Both the position numbers and the translations under genes were made by a program. The notes under the pieces were generated by a model. That model did not search any database. It was not told where the DNA came from and worked only from the letters and a program-made list of their open reading frames with translations. Below are positions 9,701-16,923 of a DNA stretch of 19,860 nt, one piece after another; positions within the stretch are counted from its first letter, which is position 1, and each line of letters begins with the position of its first letter. Origin of the DNA: Bacteroidales bacterium UBA1754 (lineage in GTDB: Bacteria > Bacteroidota > Bacteroidia > Bacteroidales > Paludibacteraceae); NCBI GenBank assembly GCA_002315615.1, contig DCHK01000005.1, positions 22,271 to 42,130 of the forward strand, written 5' to 3'.

Positions 9701-10968
9701 ACCAAAATATTGCATACGGTTCTAAATTGTTCTTCAAACCAGGTGATAAAATCAAGAAAAATGATGTAATCTGCGAATGGGACCCATTCAACGCTGTTAT
9801 TATTTCTGAAGCAACTGGTAAGATTCGTTTTGAAAATATGATTGAAAATACAACATATAAAACTGAATCTGACGAACAAACAGGTTTGCACGAAAAAGTT
9901 ATCGTTGAACCTCGTGACCGTAGCATTGTGCCTTCTGCTCATATTGTTGACGAAAATGGTGAAGTAATTCGCACATACAACTTGCCTGTGAATGCTCACG
10001 TTATCGTTGACGACAATTCAAGTGTAACAGCAGGTGAACTTTTGGTTAAGATACCAAGAGCAGTTGGTAAAGCAGGTGATATCACAGGTGGTCTTCCTCG
10101 TGTTACTGAGTTGTTCGAGGCTCGTAATCCTTCAAATCCAGCAGTTGTTGCTGAAATTGATGGTGAGGTTAACCTTGGCAAGATTAAACGTGGTAATCGT
10201 GAAATTTCTGTTACTTCTCGTACTGGTGAAGTGAAGAAATATCTTGTTCCACTTTCAAAACAAATTCTTGTACAAGAAAGTGATTATGTACGTGCAGGTA
10301 CGCCACTTTCTGATGGTGCTGTAACTCCATCTGATATTTTGGCCATCAAAGGTCCGACGGCTGTACAAGAGTATATTGTAAACGAAGTTCAAGACGTGTA
10401 TCGTTTGCAAGGTGTAAAAATTAACGATAAACACTTTGAAGTTATCGTACGCCAAATGATGCGCAAAGTACAAATTGAAGATCCAGGTGATACTAAATTC
10501 TTGGAAAAACAATTGGTTGATAAACTTGAATTTGCAGAAGAAAACGATAGAATTTGGGATAAGAAAGTTGTAGTTGACGCAGGCGATTCTGAAACTATGC
10601 AAAAAGGTCAGATTGTTACAATGCGTAAATTGCGCGATGAAAATAGCGTATTGAAGAGAAAAGATTTGAAACCAGTAGAAGTGCGCGATGCAATTCCTGC
10701 AACTTCAAGTCAAGTTCTTCAAGGTATTACTCGTGCAGCATTGCAAACATCAAGCTTTATGTCTGCTGCATCATTCCAAGAAACTACAAAAGTTTTGAAC
10801 GAAGCTGCTATCAATGGTAAAGTTGATAAGCTCGAAGGAATGAAGGAAAATGTAATTTGTGGTCATTTGATTCCTGCAGGTACGGGTCAAAGAGAATTTG
10901 ACAAATTGATTGTAGGTTCAAAAGAAGAAATGGCAAGATTGCAAGAAGCTGCCGAAGAAGAAGCTTAA
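6709..10968 (+). CDS. rpoC: DNA-directed RNA polymerase subunit beta'
   Basis: This is the beta' subunit, which carries the active-site magnesium. The 1419-residue protein shows the N-terminal zinc site C66, C68, C81 and C84 (CHCGKY...CDRCG). The catalytic NADFDGD is at 469-475, with D471, D473 and D475 holding the metal. The second zinc site is C814, C888, C895 and C898, the same numbers as in E. coli. The bridge-helix and trigger-loop region is intact, with [20 protein letters not shown] near residue 725 and [21 protein letters not shown] near residue 920. Length is normal for Bacteroidota, with no split or intein. It is the last gene of the operon; a strong terminator begins about 20 bases after the stop. 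Confidence 0.98.
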   Translation: [1419 protein letters not shown]

Positions 10969-10988
10969 GTAAATTTCTTAATAGTAGG

Positions 10989-11025
10989 AAAAAGGTGAAA
11001 GGCAAATGTCTTTCACCTTTTTTTT
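10989..11025 (+). terminator. Intrinsic terminator of the rpoBC operon
   Basis: AAAAAGGTGAAAG (10989-11001) pairs perfectly with CTTTCACCTTTTT (11010-11022) across an 8-base loop, and the T run continues to 11025. This is a textbook Rho-independent terminator, placed about 20 bases after the rpoC stop. The A-run on the 5' side means it may work on the opposite strand too, though no gene there needs it. Confidence 0.9.
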
Positions 11026-11087
11026 GGCACAAGTTTTGCATATATATTGTTGAAGATGTTTAATGCTACAAAATAGTATTAAATGTG

Positions 11088-11128
11088 TTGTTTTACTGAC
11101 AAATTGTCAGTGTTTGTAAAAATTGTCA
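11088..11128 (+). promoter_or_regulatory. Operator-like palindrome and possible lon promoter
   Basis: ACTGACAA (11095-11102), one central A, and TTGTCAGT (11104-11111) form a perfect 8+1+8 inverted repeat. The half-site core TTGTCA recurs at 11123-11128, 19 bp downstream of the first copy at 11104. A weak promoter match brackets the palindrome: TTG at 11088-11090, an 18-base spacer, then AGTGTTTG at 11109-11116, which agrees with the Bacteroidota -7 box TAnnTTTG only in its TTTG. The arrangement suggests a repressor or activator site controlling lon. It does not resemble the CIRCE element (TTAGCACTC-N9-GAGTGCTAA) of HrcA. The palindrome is certain; its role is inferred. Confidence 0.5.
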
Positions 11129-11144
11129 TAAACGAATTTATTAT

Positions 11145-13532
11145 ATGAAAGAAAAAGGAGAAGAACATCAAGTGTCGTTCACGTCGCTTATTACAGACTT
11201 GGATATGAAAAACATTGACGAGAATAATATTGAGTCATTGCCAATTTTGCCTTTGCGCAATATGTGTGTATTTCCTAATGTGATTTTACCCATTTCTATC
11301 AAACGCGAGAAATCGGTAAAACTCATACGTAGTGTTTTTTCTAAGGACAAGATATTAGGAGTCATTGCGCAGCGCGATGAAAATGTGGAAGATCCTCAAT
11401 TCAATGATTTGTACAAAGAAGGAACTTTGGTTCGTGTGATTCGTTTGCTCGAAATGCCCGATAATAGTGTAACTGCTATTGTGGAAGCAAGAAGACGTTT
11501 CGTTTTGGAAGAAATTACCAAATCGAAACCATTTCTTGTTGGAAAAATATTGATGTTGCCCGAAGAAGAGTTTGATGAAAACACGCGAGAAAATATTGCG
11601 CTGAAAGAATCGATTAAAGATTTGTCGGTACAAGTAATAACAAAGTCAGGAACTTTGCCAAACGAAATGACTTTTGAGATTAAAAATTCGGAGTCGTTTT
11701 TGCACTTGCTACATTTTGTTTGCTCCAATTTTCCATTGAAAGTCAAGTCAAAACAAAGATTGTTGGGGATAGATTCTGTAGAAAAACGTGCCTATACGCT
11801 TTTGCAAATGCTTTCAGACGAACTTCAGTTGTTGGATATAAAAAATTCTATTCAGTCGAAAGCCCGAATGGAAATTGACCAACAACAAAAGGAATATTTC
11901 TTGCAACAACAAATAAAAGCCATAAAAGGTGAGCTTGGCGATGATGAAGATTCTCATTTGAACAAGATGAAAATTGCTGCAAAGCAGAAAAAATGGGATA
12001 AAAAAATGAAGGAATATTTCGATGAAGAAATAGAAAAATTAGATCGTTTGAATCCTTCTTCGCCCGATTATTCTGTGGGTATGACCTATTTGGAATGTTT
12101 ATTGAAGTTGCCTTGGAACGAATACACAAAAGACAAGTTGGATATAAAATTTGCTCAAAAAATACTTGATAGAGACCATTTTGGAATAGAGAAAGTGAAA
12201 GAGCGAATATTGGAATATCTTTCGGTTTTGAAAATGAAAGGTGATATGAAATCGCCTATAATTTGCTTGTACGGACCTCCGGGTGTAGGAAAAACATCTC
12301 TTGGAAAATCAATAGCTGAAAGCTTGAACAGAAAATATGTAAGAATGTCGCTTGGAGGCTTGCACGATGAGGCAGAAATTCGTGGTCATCGTCGAACTTA
12401 TATTGGTTCGATGCCTGGACGAATAATTCAAGGCATTCAAAAAGCAGGTTCATCAAACCCAGTTTTTGTGTTGGACGAAATTGACAAAATAAATTCCGAT
12501 TTTCACGGTGATCCGTCGTCTGCGTTGCTTGAAGTGCTTGACCCTGAGCAAAATAACAATTTCCACGATAATTATCTTGATGTGGATTATGATTTGTCGA
12601 AAGTGCTATTTATTGCCACAGCAAATAATTTGTCGGCAATTCCACGTCCGTTGCTCGATCGTATGGAATTGATAGAGGTGAACGGCTACATTCAAGAGGA
12701 AAAAGTTGAGATCGCATCGCATTATTTGATTCCAAAACAAATGGAAAATCACGGTGTTCCAAAGAAGTCGTTTTCAATTTCGAAATCTGCAATCGATAAA
12801 ATCATAGAATCTTACACAAGAGAATCTGGTGTGAGAGAGTTGGATAGAAAAATTGCGAAATTGATGCGTCGTGCTGTGAAGAAAATTGCTTCTGACGAAG
12901 AAATGCCAAAAGTTATTAAACCAGAAAATTTGCAAGATTTTCTTGATAAAGAAGAATATTTCCGTGATACGTGCGATGCAAACGAAGTTTGTGGAGTTGT
13001 TACAGGATTGGCTTGGACAGCGGTTGGTGGCGAAGTTTTGCTTATAGAATCTGCTTTGAGTAAAGTTAAGTCTGGTGGAAAATTGTCGCTTACGGGTAAT
13101 TTGGGAGATGTGATGAAAGAATCGGCTGTATTAGCGATGGAATACATAAAATCTCACGCAGATGAGTTGAATATAAATGAAGAATTGTTTGATACGCGAA
13201 ATGTTCATATTCACGTGCCAGAGGGTGCAATTCCAAAAGATGGTCCATCGGCGGGTATTACGATGACAACTGCACTTGTGTCTTCTTTCACAGGCAGAAA
13301 AGTGAAGAAACACATTGCGATGACTGGCGAAGTTACACTTCAAGGAAAAGTGTTGCCCGTTGGTGGAATAAAAGAAAAAATCCTTGCTGCGAAACGCGCT
13401 GGAGTTACAACGATTATTCTTTGCGAAAAAAACAGACGAGACATTGAGGATATTAAACCTGAGTATTTGAAAGGCGTTAAGTTTGAATATGTCTCAAATG
13501 TAAAAGAAGTGATAGATTTAGCGTTAGTCTAA
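11145..13532 (+). CDS. lon: ATP-dependent Lon protease (LonA type)
   Basis: Lon is a cytoplasmic ATP-driven serine protease that degrades misfolded and regulatory proteins as a hexamer. The 795-residue protein has the LonA order: an N-terminal substrate domain starting SLPILPLRNMCVFPNVILP (from about residue 31), a coiled-coil helical region rich in Q and K near residues 240-275, an AAA+ module with Walker A GPPGVGKT at 377-384 and Walker B VFVLDEID, then the protease domain. The catalytic Ser is S702 in PKDGPSAG. The catalytic Lys is K745 in GGIKEK, giving the 43-residue spacing of the E. coli dyad S679/K722. The ATG at 11145 has no Shine-Dalgarno; M21 (11205) is a less likely alternative start. 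It is transcribed alone and converges on ctpA. Confidence 0.96.
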   Translation: MKEKGEEHQVSFTSLITDLDMKNIDENNIESLPILPLRNMCVFPNVILPISIKREKSVKLIRSVFSKDKILGVIAQRDENVEDPQFNDLYKEGTLVRVIRLLEMPDNSVTAIVEARRRFVLEEITKSKPFLVGKILMLPEEEFDENTRENIALKESIKDLSVQVITKSGTLPNEMTFEIKNSESFLHLLHFVCSNFPLKVKSKQRLLGIDSVEKRAYTLLQMLSDELQLLDIKNSIQSKARMEIDQQQKEYFLQQQIKAIKGELGDDEDSHLNKMKIAAKQKKWDKKMKEYFDEEIEKLDRLNPSSPDYSVGMTYLECLLKLPWNEYTKDKLDIKFAQKILDRDHFGIEKVKERILEYLSVLKMKGDMKSPIICLYGPPGVGKTSLGKSIAESLNRKYVRMSLGGLHDEAEIRGHRRTYIGSMPGRIIQGIQKAGSSNPVFVLDEIDKINSDFHGDPSSALLEVLDPEQNNNFHDNYLDVDYDLSKVLFIATANNLSAIPRPLLDRMELIEVNGYIQEEKVEIASHYLIPKQMENHGVPKKSFSISKSAIDKIIESYTRESGVRELDRKIAKLMRRAVKKIASDEEMPKVIKPENLQDFLDKEEYFRDTCDANEVCGVVTGLAWTAVGGEVLLIESALSKVKSGGKLSLTGNLGDVMKESAVLAMEYIKSHADELNINEELFDTRNVHIHVPEGAIPKDGPSAGITMTTALVSSFTGRKVKKHIAMTGEVTLQGKVLPVGGIKEKILAAKRAGVTTIILCEKNRRDIEDIKPEYLKGVKFEYVSNVKEVIDLALV

Positions 13533-13552
13533 ATGTGGGCTTTATATTTGGT

Positions 13553-13590
13553 AAAAAAACCTTGCATTATTTCAAATGCAAGGTTTTTTT
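13553..13590. terminator. Bidirectional terminator shared by lon and ctpA
   Basis: A perfect 16-bp stem pairs the A-run plus CCTTGCATT (13553-13568) with AATGCAAGG plus a T-run (13575-13590), with a 6-base loop ATTTCA. It has a T tract when read either way, so it can end lon transcripts on the plus strand and ctpA transcripts on the minus strand. One arm and the loop are ctpA coding sequence: the last codons (KKTLHLK) and the stop at 13567-13569 lie inside it. Confidence 0.9.
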
Positions 13591-15222
13591 GTATAATTCT
13601 GTATCGTTGATTATTTCTTTTGCGCGTTTAAATCCTTTGTCAAATTTTAGGGTTTCTTCTATAGCGCCACATTGGTAGAAATATTGTTGAGCGATTTCAA
13701 TTTCTAAGGTTTGAATTATCTGTTCTTTGAAATGGTCTAAATCTTGCTCTAAATTAGGTTTTAATTTTTCTTCAAAGTTTTTGATTTCATCAGCCAAAAC
13801 ATCATCGTAACCTTCAAACTTTATAAAATCTTTTAAATCGTTGAAAAGTTTTTTACTTTTTAGTTCGTATGAAAAATTTTGTTTTGTCAACCAAAGTTTG
13901 AAATCTTCAAAATCGTTGTCGGTGAAAGAAAAATCCTTTACACTTGTTGGTTTTTCGTGTTTTTGACAATATTCTGTGGCATATTTGAACAAATAGTTTT
14001 CGTAGTAAAGTTTGTATGCCAATGTACTGAAACGCACGCTATCATTCAGTTCAATATCTGGTTTTATACCGCCGCCATCGCGTACAATTCTGCCATTTTT
14101 TGTTTTGAATGTGGTAGTTAAACTGTCAGGAATGCGTCTTGCGTTTCCTTCGCTATCATATTCGCGCGCTTGTATGCAACGTCCACTTGGCGTGTAATAT
14201 TTAGCAGTTGTAACTTTCAAGTAACTTTCAAAACCGATAGGACGAGTTGTTTGTACCAACCCTTTTCCGTAGGTAGTTTCTCCTAAAATAACTGCACGAT
14301 CTAAGTCTTGCAATGCGCCCGAAACAATTTCTGAAGCAGATGCAGACGAATCGTCAACCAAAAGTATTAGTGGCGTTTTGTCGTCAATCGGTTCGCGTGT
14401 TGTTTTGTAAACTTGGTCCCATTGCGAATTTTTACCTTTGGTAGAAACAACAATTTCGTTTTTCGGTAAAAAGAAATTACATATAGAAATGGCTTCGTCT
14501 ATTATTCCACCAGGATTTCCACGTAGGTCGAGCACAAATCCCTTAATGTCTCTATTCTCGCTTTTTATGTTTAGAATTGCTTTCTTTACTTCGGCAGAGG
14601 CTTTGTCGGTGAAACTTGATAGGTTGATGTATGCAATGCTATCGTGTACGCCGTAGTAACCCACAGGATTGATAACGATTTTTTCTCTTGTAATGTTTTT
14701 CGTCATTTCTTGTCCACTTGTAGGACGCAAAATTTTCACTTTTATGGTTTCGTTCGGCTGTCCGCGAAGCAATTCGCTTACTTCGGTCACGGTTTTACCT
14801 TTGGTCTTTTGGCCATTTATTTCCAATAAAATATCGCCGACTTTCAGTCCTGCTTTGTCGGCAGGTTTGCCTTCGTATGGTTCAGAAATAACGATGGTAT
14901 CTTTGCCCAATTCGCGAATAATTGCTCCAATTCCACCATATTCGCCTGTGGTCATATATTTAAAATCTTCGGTGTCTTCTTTTGGAATGTAATTGGTATA
15001 AGGGTCGATGTGTGCCAACATACTTTCGGTGGCAGTTTGCACTAATTTTTCTACATCAATGGTATCTACATAATAGATGTCAAGTTCACGAAAAAGCGAG
15101 TTGAAAATGTCCAAGTTTTTGGTAATTGTAAATTCTTTCGATTCATTTTCGGTAGCGGAGCAAATGGTAGCAATTGATGCAAAAACCAAGAATCCGTTTT
15201 TGATGATTTTTTTTAAGTTCAT
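13567..15222 (-). CDS. C-terminal processing peptidase, S41 family with PDZ domain
   Basis: This is a periplasmic serine protease of the CtpA/Prc type that trims or degrades envelope proteins. The 551-residue chain begins with a signal peptide (MNLKKIIKNGFLVFASIATIC), probably cut near SA/TE around residue 23. The cysteine at 21 lacks a small residue before it, so lipidation is unlikely. A PDZ domain covers about residues 95-175 (GEYGGIGAII, then AGLKVGDILLEING). The S41 core has LDLRGNPGG near 231-239 and the catalytic triad S295 (SSASASEI), K320 and Q324 (GKGLVQ). Their spacing equals that of E. coli Prc S452/K477/Q481. A roughly 150-residue helical C-terminal extension follows. It starts 6 bases after mutY, forming a two-gene operon. 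Confidence 0.93.
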   Translation of the reverse strand: MNLKKIIKNGFLVFASIATICSATENESKEFTITKNLDIFNSLFRELDIYYVDTIDVEKLVQTATESMLAHIDPYTNYIPKEDTEDFKYMTTGEYGGIGAIIRELGKDTIVISEPYEGKPADKAGLKVGDILLEINGQKTKGKTVTEVSELLRGQPNETIKVKILRPTSGQEMTKNITREKIVINPVGYYGVHDSIAYINLSSFTDKASAEVKKAILNIKSENRDIKGFVLDLRGNPGGIIDEAISICNFFLPKNEIVVSTKGKNSQWDQVYKTTREPIDDKTPLILLVDDSSASASEIVSGALQDLDRAVILGETTYGKGLVQTTRPIGFESYLKVTTAKYYTPSGRCIQAREYDSEGNARRIPDSLTTTFKTKNGRIVRDGGGIKPDIELNDSVRFSTLAYKLYYENYLFKYATEYCQKHEKPTSVKDFSFTDNDFEDFKLWLTKQNFSYELKSKKLFNDLKDFIKFEGYDDVLADEIKNFEEKLKPNLEQDLDHFKEQIIQTLEIEIAQQYFYQCGAIEETLKFDKGFKRAKEIINDTELYKKTLHLK

Positions 15223-15228
15223 TATGTG

Positions 15229-16296
15229 TTAGTTATAAAGTTTTTCAATAAAAATTTCACTTAATCTGGAAATTGGATAGTCGCCAATTTCGCTTTCATT
15301 TAATTCTATAAAATTACTCAAAATTTTTGATTCGTGCTCAAAAAAATCAATAATGTAGAATTTTGCGAAAATATTTTGGTGCGTCAGTACGTGTTTCTTC
15401 GTGAATGATTCGGTAATTCTGCATTTCGAAAAGTCAATTTCTTTCAGAAAATCTTTGCCCAAAATCTCGTTCAGAGAGGCTTCACTTTTTGTTTCAATCA
15501 ATGGAAATTCGTAAAGATTTTTCCAAATGTCATTACTTGTTCTTTTGTGCAAATAAGTTTTCCCGTTATTTCTAATGTAAAAATAATTGAAATACCGATT
15601 TTTAGAGTTGATTTTTTTAGATTTTTGTGGCAAAGAATCTACTTTGTTATTTGTGTAAGCAAAACATTTTTCGGCAAAAGGGCATTCGTTGCAATTTGGC
15701 GATGCTGGCGTACAGAATGTAGCGCCGAAATCCATCATTGCTTGGTTGAATTTTCCTGGATGTTTTTTGTCGAGAACGAAATTCGCCAATTCCGTAAATT
15801 CCTTTTTTGCTTTAGGCGTGTCAATTGGTGTGCAGATACCGAAAAATCGCGAAAGAACTCTGTACGCATTACCATCAATGGCGGCATACGGTTTGTTGTG
15901 GGCGAAAGAGCAGATAGCGGCTGCGGTGTAGTCACCAATGCCTTTCAGCGAGCGAATATTTTTATATTCTTCTGGAAATTTTCCACCAAAATCGTTCATT
16001 ATTTGTTTGGCGGCAAAATGCAAGTTTCGTGCGCGACTGTAATAACCCAAACCTTGCCAGTATTTCAACACTTCAATTTCGTCGGTTTTGGCAAGTGTTT
16101 TTACATCGGGAAATCGTTTCACGAATCGCAAAAAATAGTCAAGCCCTTGTTCTACGCGCGTTTGTTGCAAAATGATTTCCGAAATCCATATTGTATAAGC
16201 GTCAGTAGTGTTTCGCCAAGGCAGTTCGCGTTTGTTTTGCTCGTACCAATTCAACAATATTTTTGCGAAACATATTTCGAGGGGTTCGTTTTCCAC
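15229..16296 (-). CDS. mutY: Adenine DNA glycosylase MutY (GTG start)
   Basis: MutY removes adenine mispaired with 8-oxoguanine. The longest frame runs to 16320 but has only TTG codons there and no in-frame ATG near the N-terminus. GTG at 16296 gives a 355-residue protein. With it, the catalytic E40 (SEIILQQT) and D141 (AIDGN), and the Fe-S ligands C195, C202, C205 and C211 (C-x6-C-x2-C-x5-C), all sit exactly three positions after E. coli E37, D138 and C192/199/202/208. The helix-hairpin-helix reads LKGIGDYTAAA. The C-terminal NUDIX-like domain, which reads 8-oxoG, starts near residue 230; its FSH loop appears as LTH (304-306). A -7 box overlapping the TTG codons supports the shorter start. 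Confidence 0.92.
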   Translation of the reverse strand: MENEPLEICFAKILLNWYEQNKRELPWRNTTDAYTIWISEIILQQTRVEQGLDYFLRFVKRFPDVKTLAKTDEIEVLKYWQGLGYYSRARNLHFAAKQIMNDFGGKFPEEYKNIRSLKGIGDYTAAAICSFAHNKPYAAIDGNAYRVLSRFFGICTPIDTPKAKKEFTELANFVLDKKHPGKFNQAMMDFGATFCTPASPNCNECPFAEKCFAYTNNKVDSLPQKSKKINSKNRYFNYFYIRNNGKTYLHKRTSNDIWKNLYEFPLIETKSEASLNEILGKDFLKEIDFSKCRITESFTKKHVLTHQNIFAKFYIIDFFEHESKILSNFIELNESEIGDYPISRLSEIFIEKLYN

Positions 16297-16317
16297 GTTT
16301 TTTACATTTATTTTCAA

Positions 16318-16325
16318 CAAAGATA
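16318..16325 (-). promoter_or_regulatory. Putative mutY-ctpA promoter, -7 box
   Basis: Read on the minus strand, 16325 to 16318 is TATCTTTG, a full match to the Bacteroidota -7 consensus TAnnTTTG. Transcription would begin near 16314, leaving about 18 bases before the GTG start at 16296. No clear TTTG -33 element is seen at the right distance (only T-rich sequence), so strength is uncertain. Confidence 0.5.
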
Positions 16326-16350
16326 ATTCTTTATGCGTAAAAAAACACTT

Positions 16351-16385
16351 TTTGTTTTTGTATTGAAAATAATTTTGTACATTTG
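16351..16385 (+). promoter_or_regulatory. hup promoter, Bacteroidota type
   Basis: TACATTTG at 16378-16385 matches the -7 consensus TAnnTTTG exactly. Two TTTG candidates for the -33 element lie upstream, at 16357-16360 (17-base spacer) and 16351-16354 (23-base spacer). The expected start is near 16389, giving a 5' leader of about 49 bases, A/T-rich, before the hup ATG at 16438. Confidence 0.75.
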
Positions 16386-16437
16386 CAACCCGAAAGGAAA
16401 AAAGAAATATAATTTTATAAATATAAAACTTAAAGAA

Positions 16438-16710
16438 ATGACAAAGGCTGATTTGATAAACGAGATTTCAAAGAAGACGGGACTCGACAAAGTGGTAGTA
16501 AGTATGACTCTTGAGTCTTTTATGGATGAGGTTAAAAAAGCAATGATTGCTAAGGAAGATGTCTTTTTGAGAGGTTTTGGTAGTTTTGTTGTAAAAACAA
16601 GAAAAAAGAAAACTGCAAGAAACATTTTGAAAAATACAGCAATTGATGTGCCTGAACACGATATAGCAACATTTAAACCTGCAAAAGTCTTTGCAGAAGC
16701 AATGAAATAA
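16438..16710 (+). CDS. HU-family DNA-binding protein
   Basis: HU is a small basic nucleoid protein that bends DNA as a dimer. The 90-residue product, MTKADLINEISKKTGLDK onward, covers the whole fold. Two N-terminal helices are followed by the FLRGFGSFVVKTRKKKTARN beta-ribbon (residues 43-62) and the C-terminal AFKP-like ATFKPAKVFAEAMK. At the arm tip, position 63 after R61-N62 is Ile instead of the intercalating Pro found in E. coli HU/IHF (RNP). The frame is open back to 16333, but that extension overlaps the promoter and lacks HU sequence, so ATG 16438 is the start. It reads away from mutY and leads a group with the 29-codon gene 28 bases downstream. Confidence 0.95.
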   Translation: MTKADLINEISKKTGLDKVVVSMTLESFMDEVKKAMIAKEDVFLRGFGSFVVKTRKKKTARNILKNTAIDVPEHDIATFKPAKVFAEAMK

Positions 16711-16738
16711 TTATTTAACCATATAAATTTTTGGAGTT

Positions 16739-16828
16739 ATGCCAAACGGAAAAAAACATAAGAGACATAAAATGTCTACTCACAAAAGAAAGAAAAGATT
16801 AAGAAAGAATCGTCATAAGAAGAAATAA
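16739..16828 (+). CDS. Tiny basic bS22/mS38-like (AURKAIP1/COX24 domain) protein
   Basis: This 29-codon gene reads MPNGKKHKRHKMSTHKRKKR and then LRKNRHKKK. About two thirds of the residues are Lys, Arg or His. The pattern matches the short Bacteroidota proteins carrying the AURKAIP1/COX24 domain, relatives of mitochondrial mS38 and mycobacterial bS22, which sit in the small ribosomal subunit near the decoding region. It lies between hup and rng, 28 bases after the hup stop. GGAG at 16733-16736 precedes the ATG but only two bases away, so its use as a ribosome site is doubtful. The alternative start M12 would remove the conserved PNGKKHKRHK part. Family assignment is from memory of the motif; ribosome binding is inferred. 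Confidence 0.8.
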   Translation: MPNGKKHKRHKMSTHKRKKRLRKNRHKKK

Positions 16829-16849
16829 TAATCTTTTTTGTGAAGCTTT

Positions 16850-16887
16850 GAGTTTATTGAATAGGTTTTTACCTATTGAAAATGCTC
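16850..16887 (+). other. Imperfect hairpin in the bS22-rng leader
   Basis: A perfect 7-bp core AATAGGT (16860-16866) / ACCTATT (16871-16877) with a TTTT loop extends outward, with three mismatches, to GAG at 16850-16852 and CTC at 16885-16887. A further 6-bp inverted repeat follows, TTACCA (16895-16900) / TGGTAA (16907-16912). Neither is followed by a T run, so they look like mRNA structure and not like terminators. Confidence 0.4.
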
Positions 16888-16923
16888 AACAATTTTACCA
16901 TTTTGTTGGTAAGTAACAAATTT

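Noticed and set aside
15547..16326. 259-codon open frame on the plus strand opposite mutY
   Set aside because: It lies antisense to mutY, whose catalytic and Fe-S residues are all present; the product is a low-information string of Phe, Val and Arg.
16333..16437. N-terminal extension of HU starting at ATG 16333
   Set aside because: The segment contains the -7 box and expected transcription start of hup, and the standard HU N-terminus begins at 16438.
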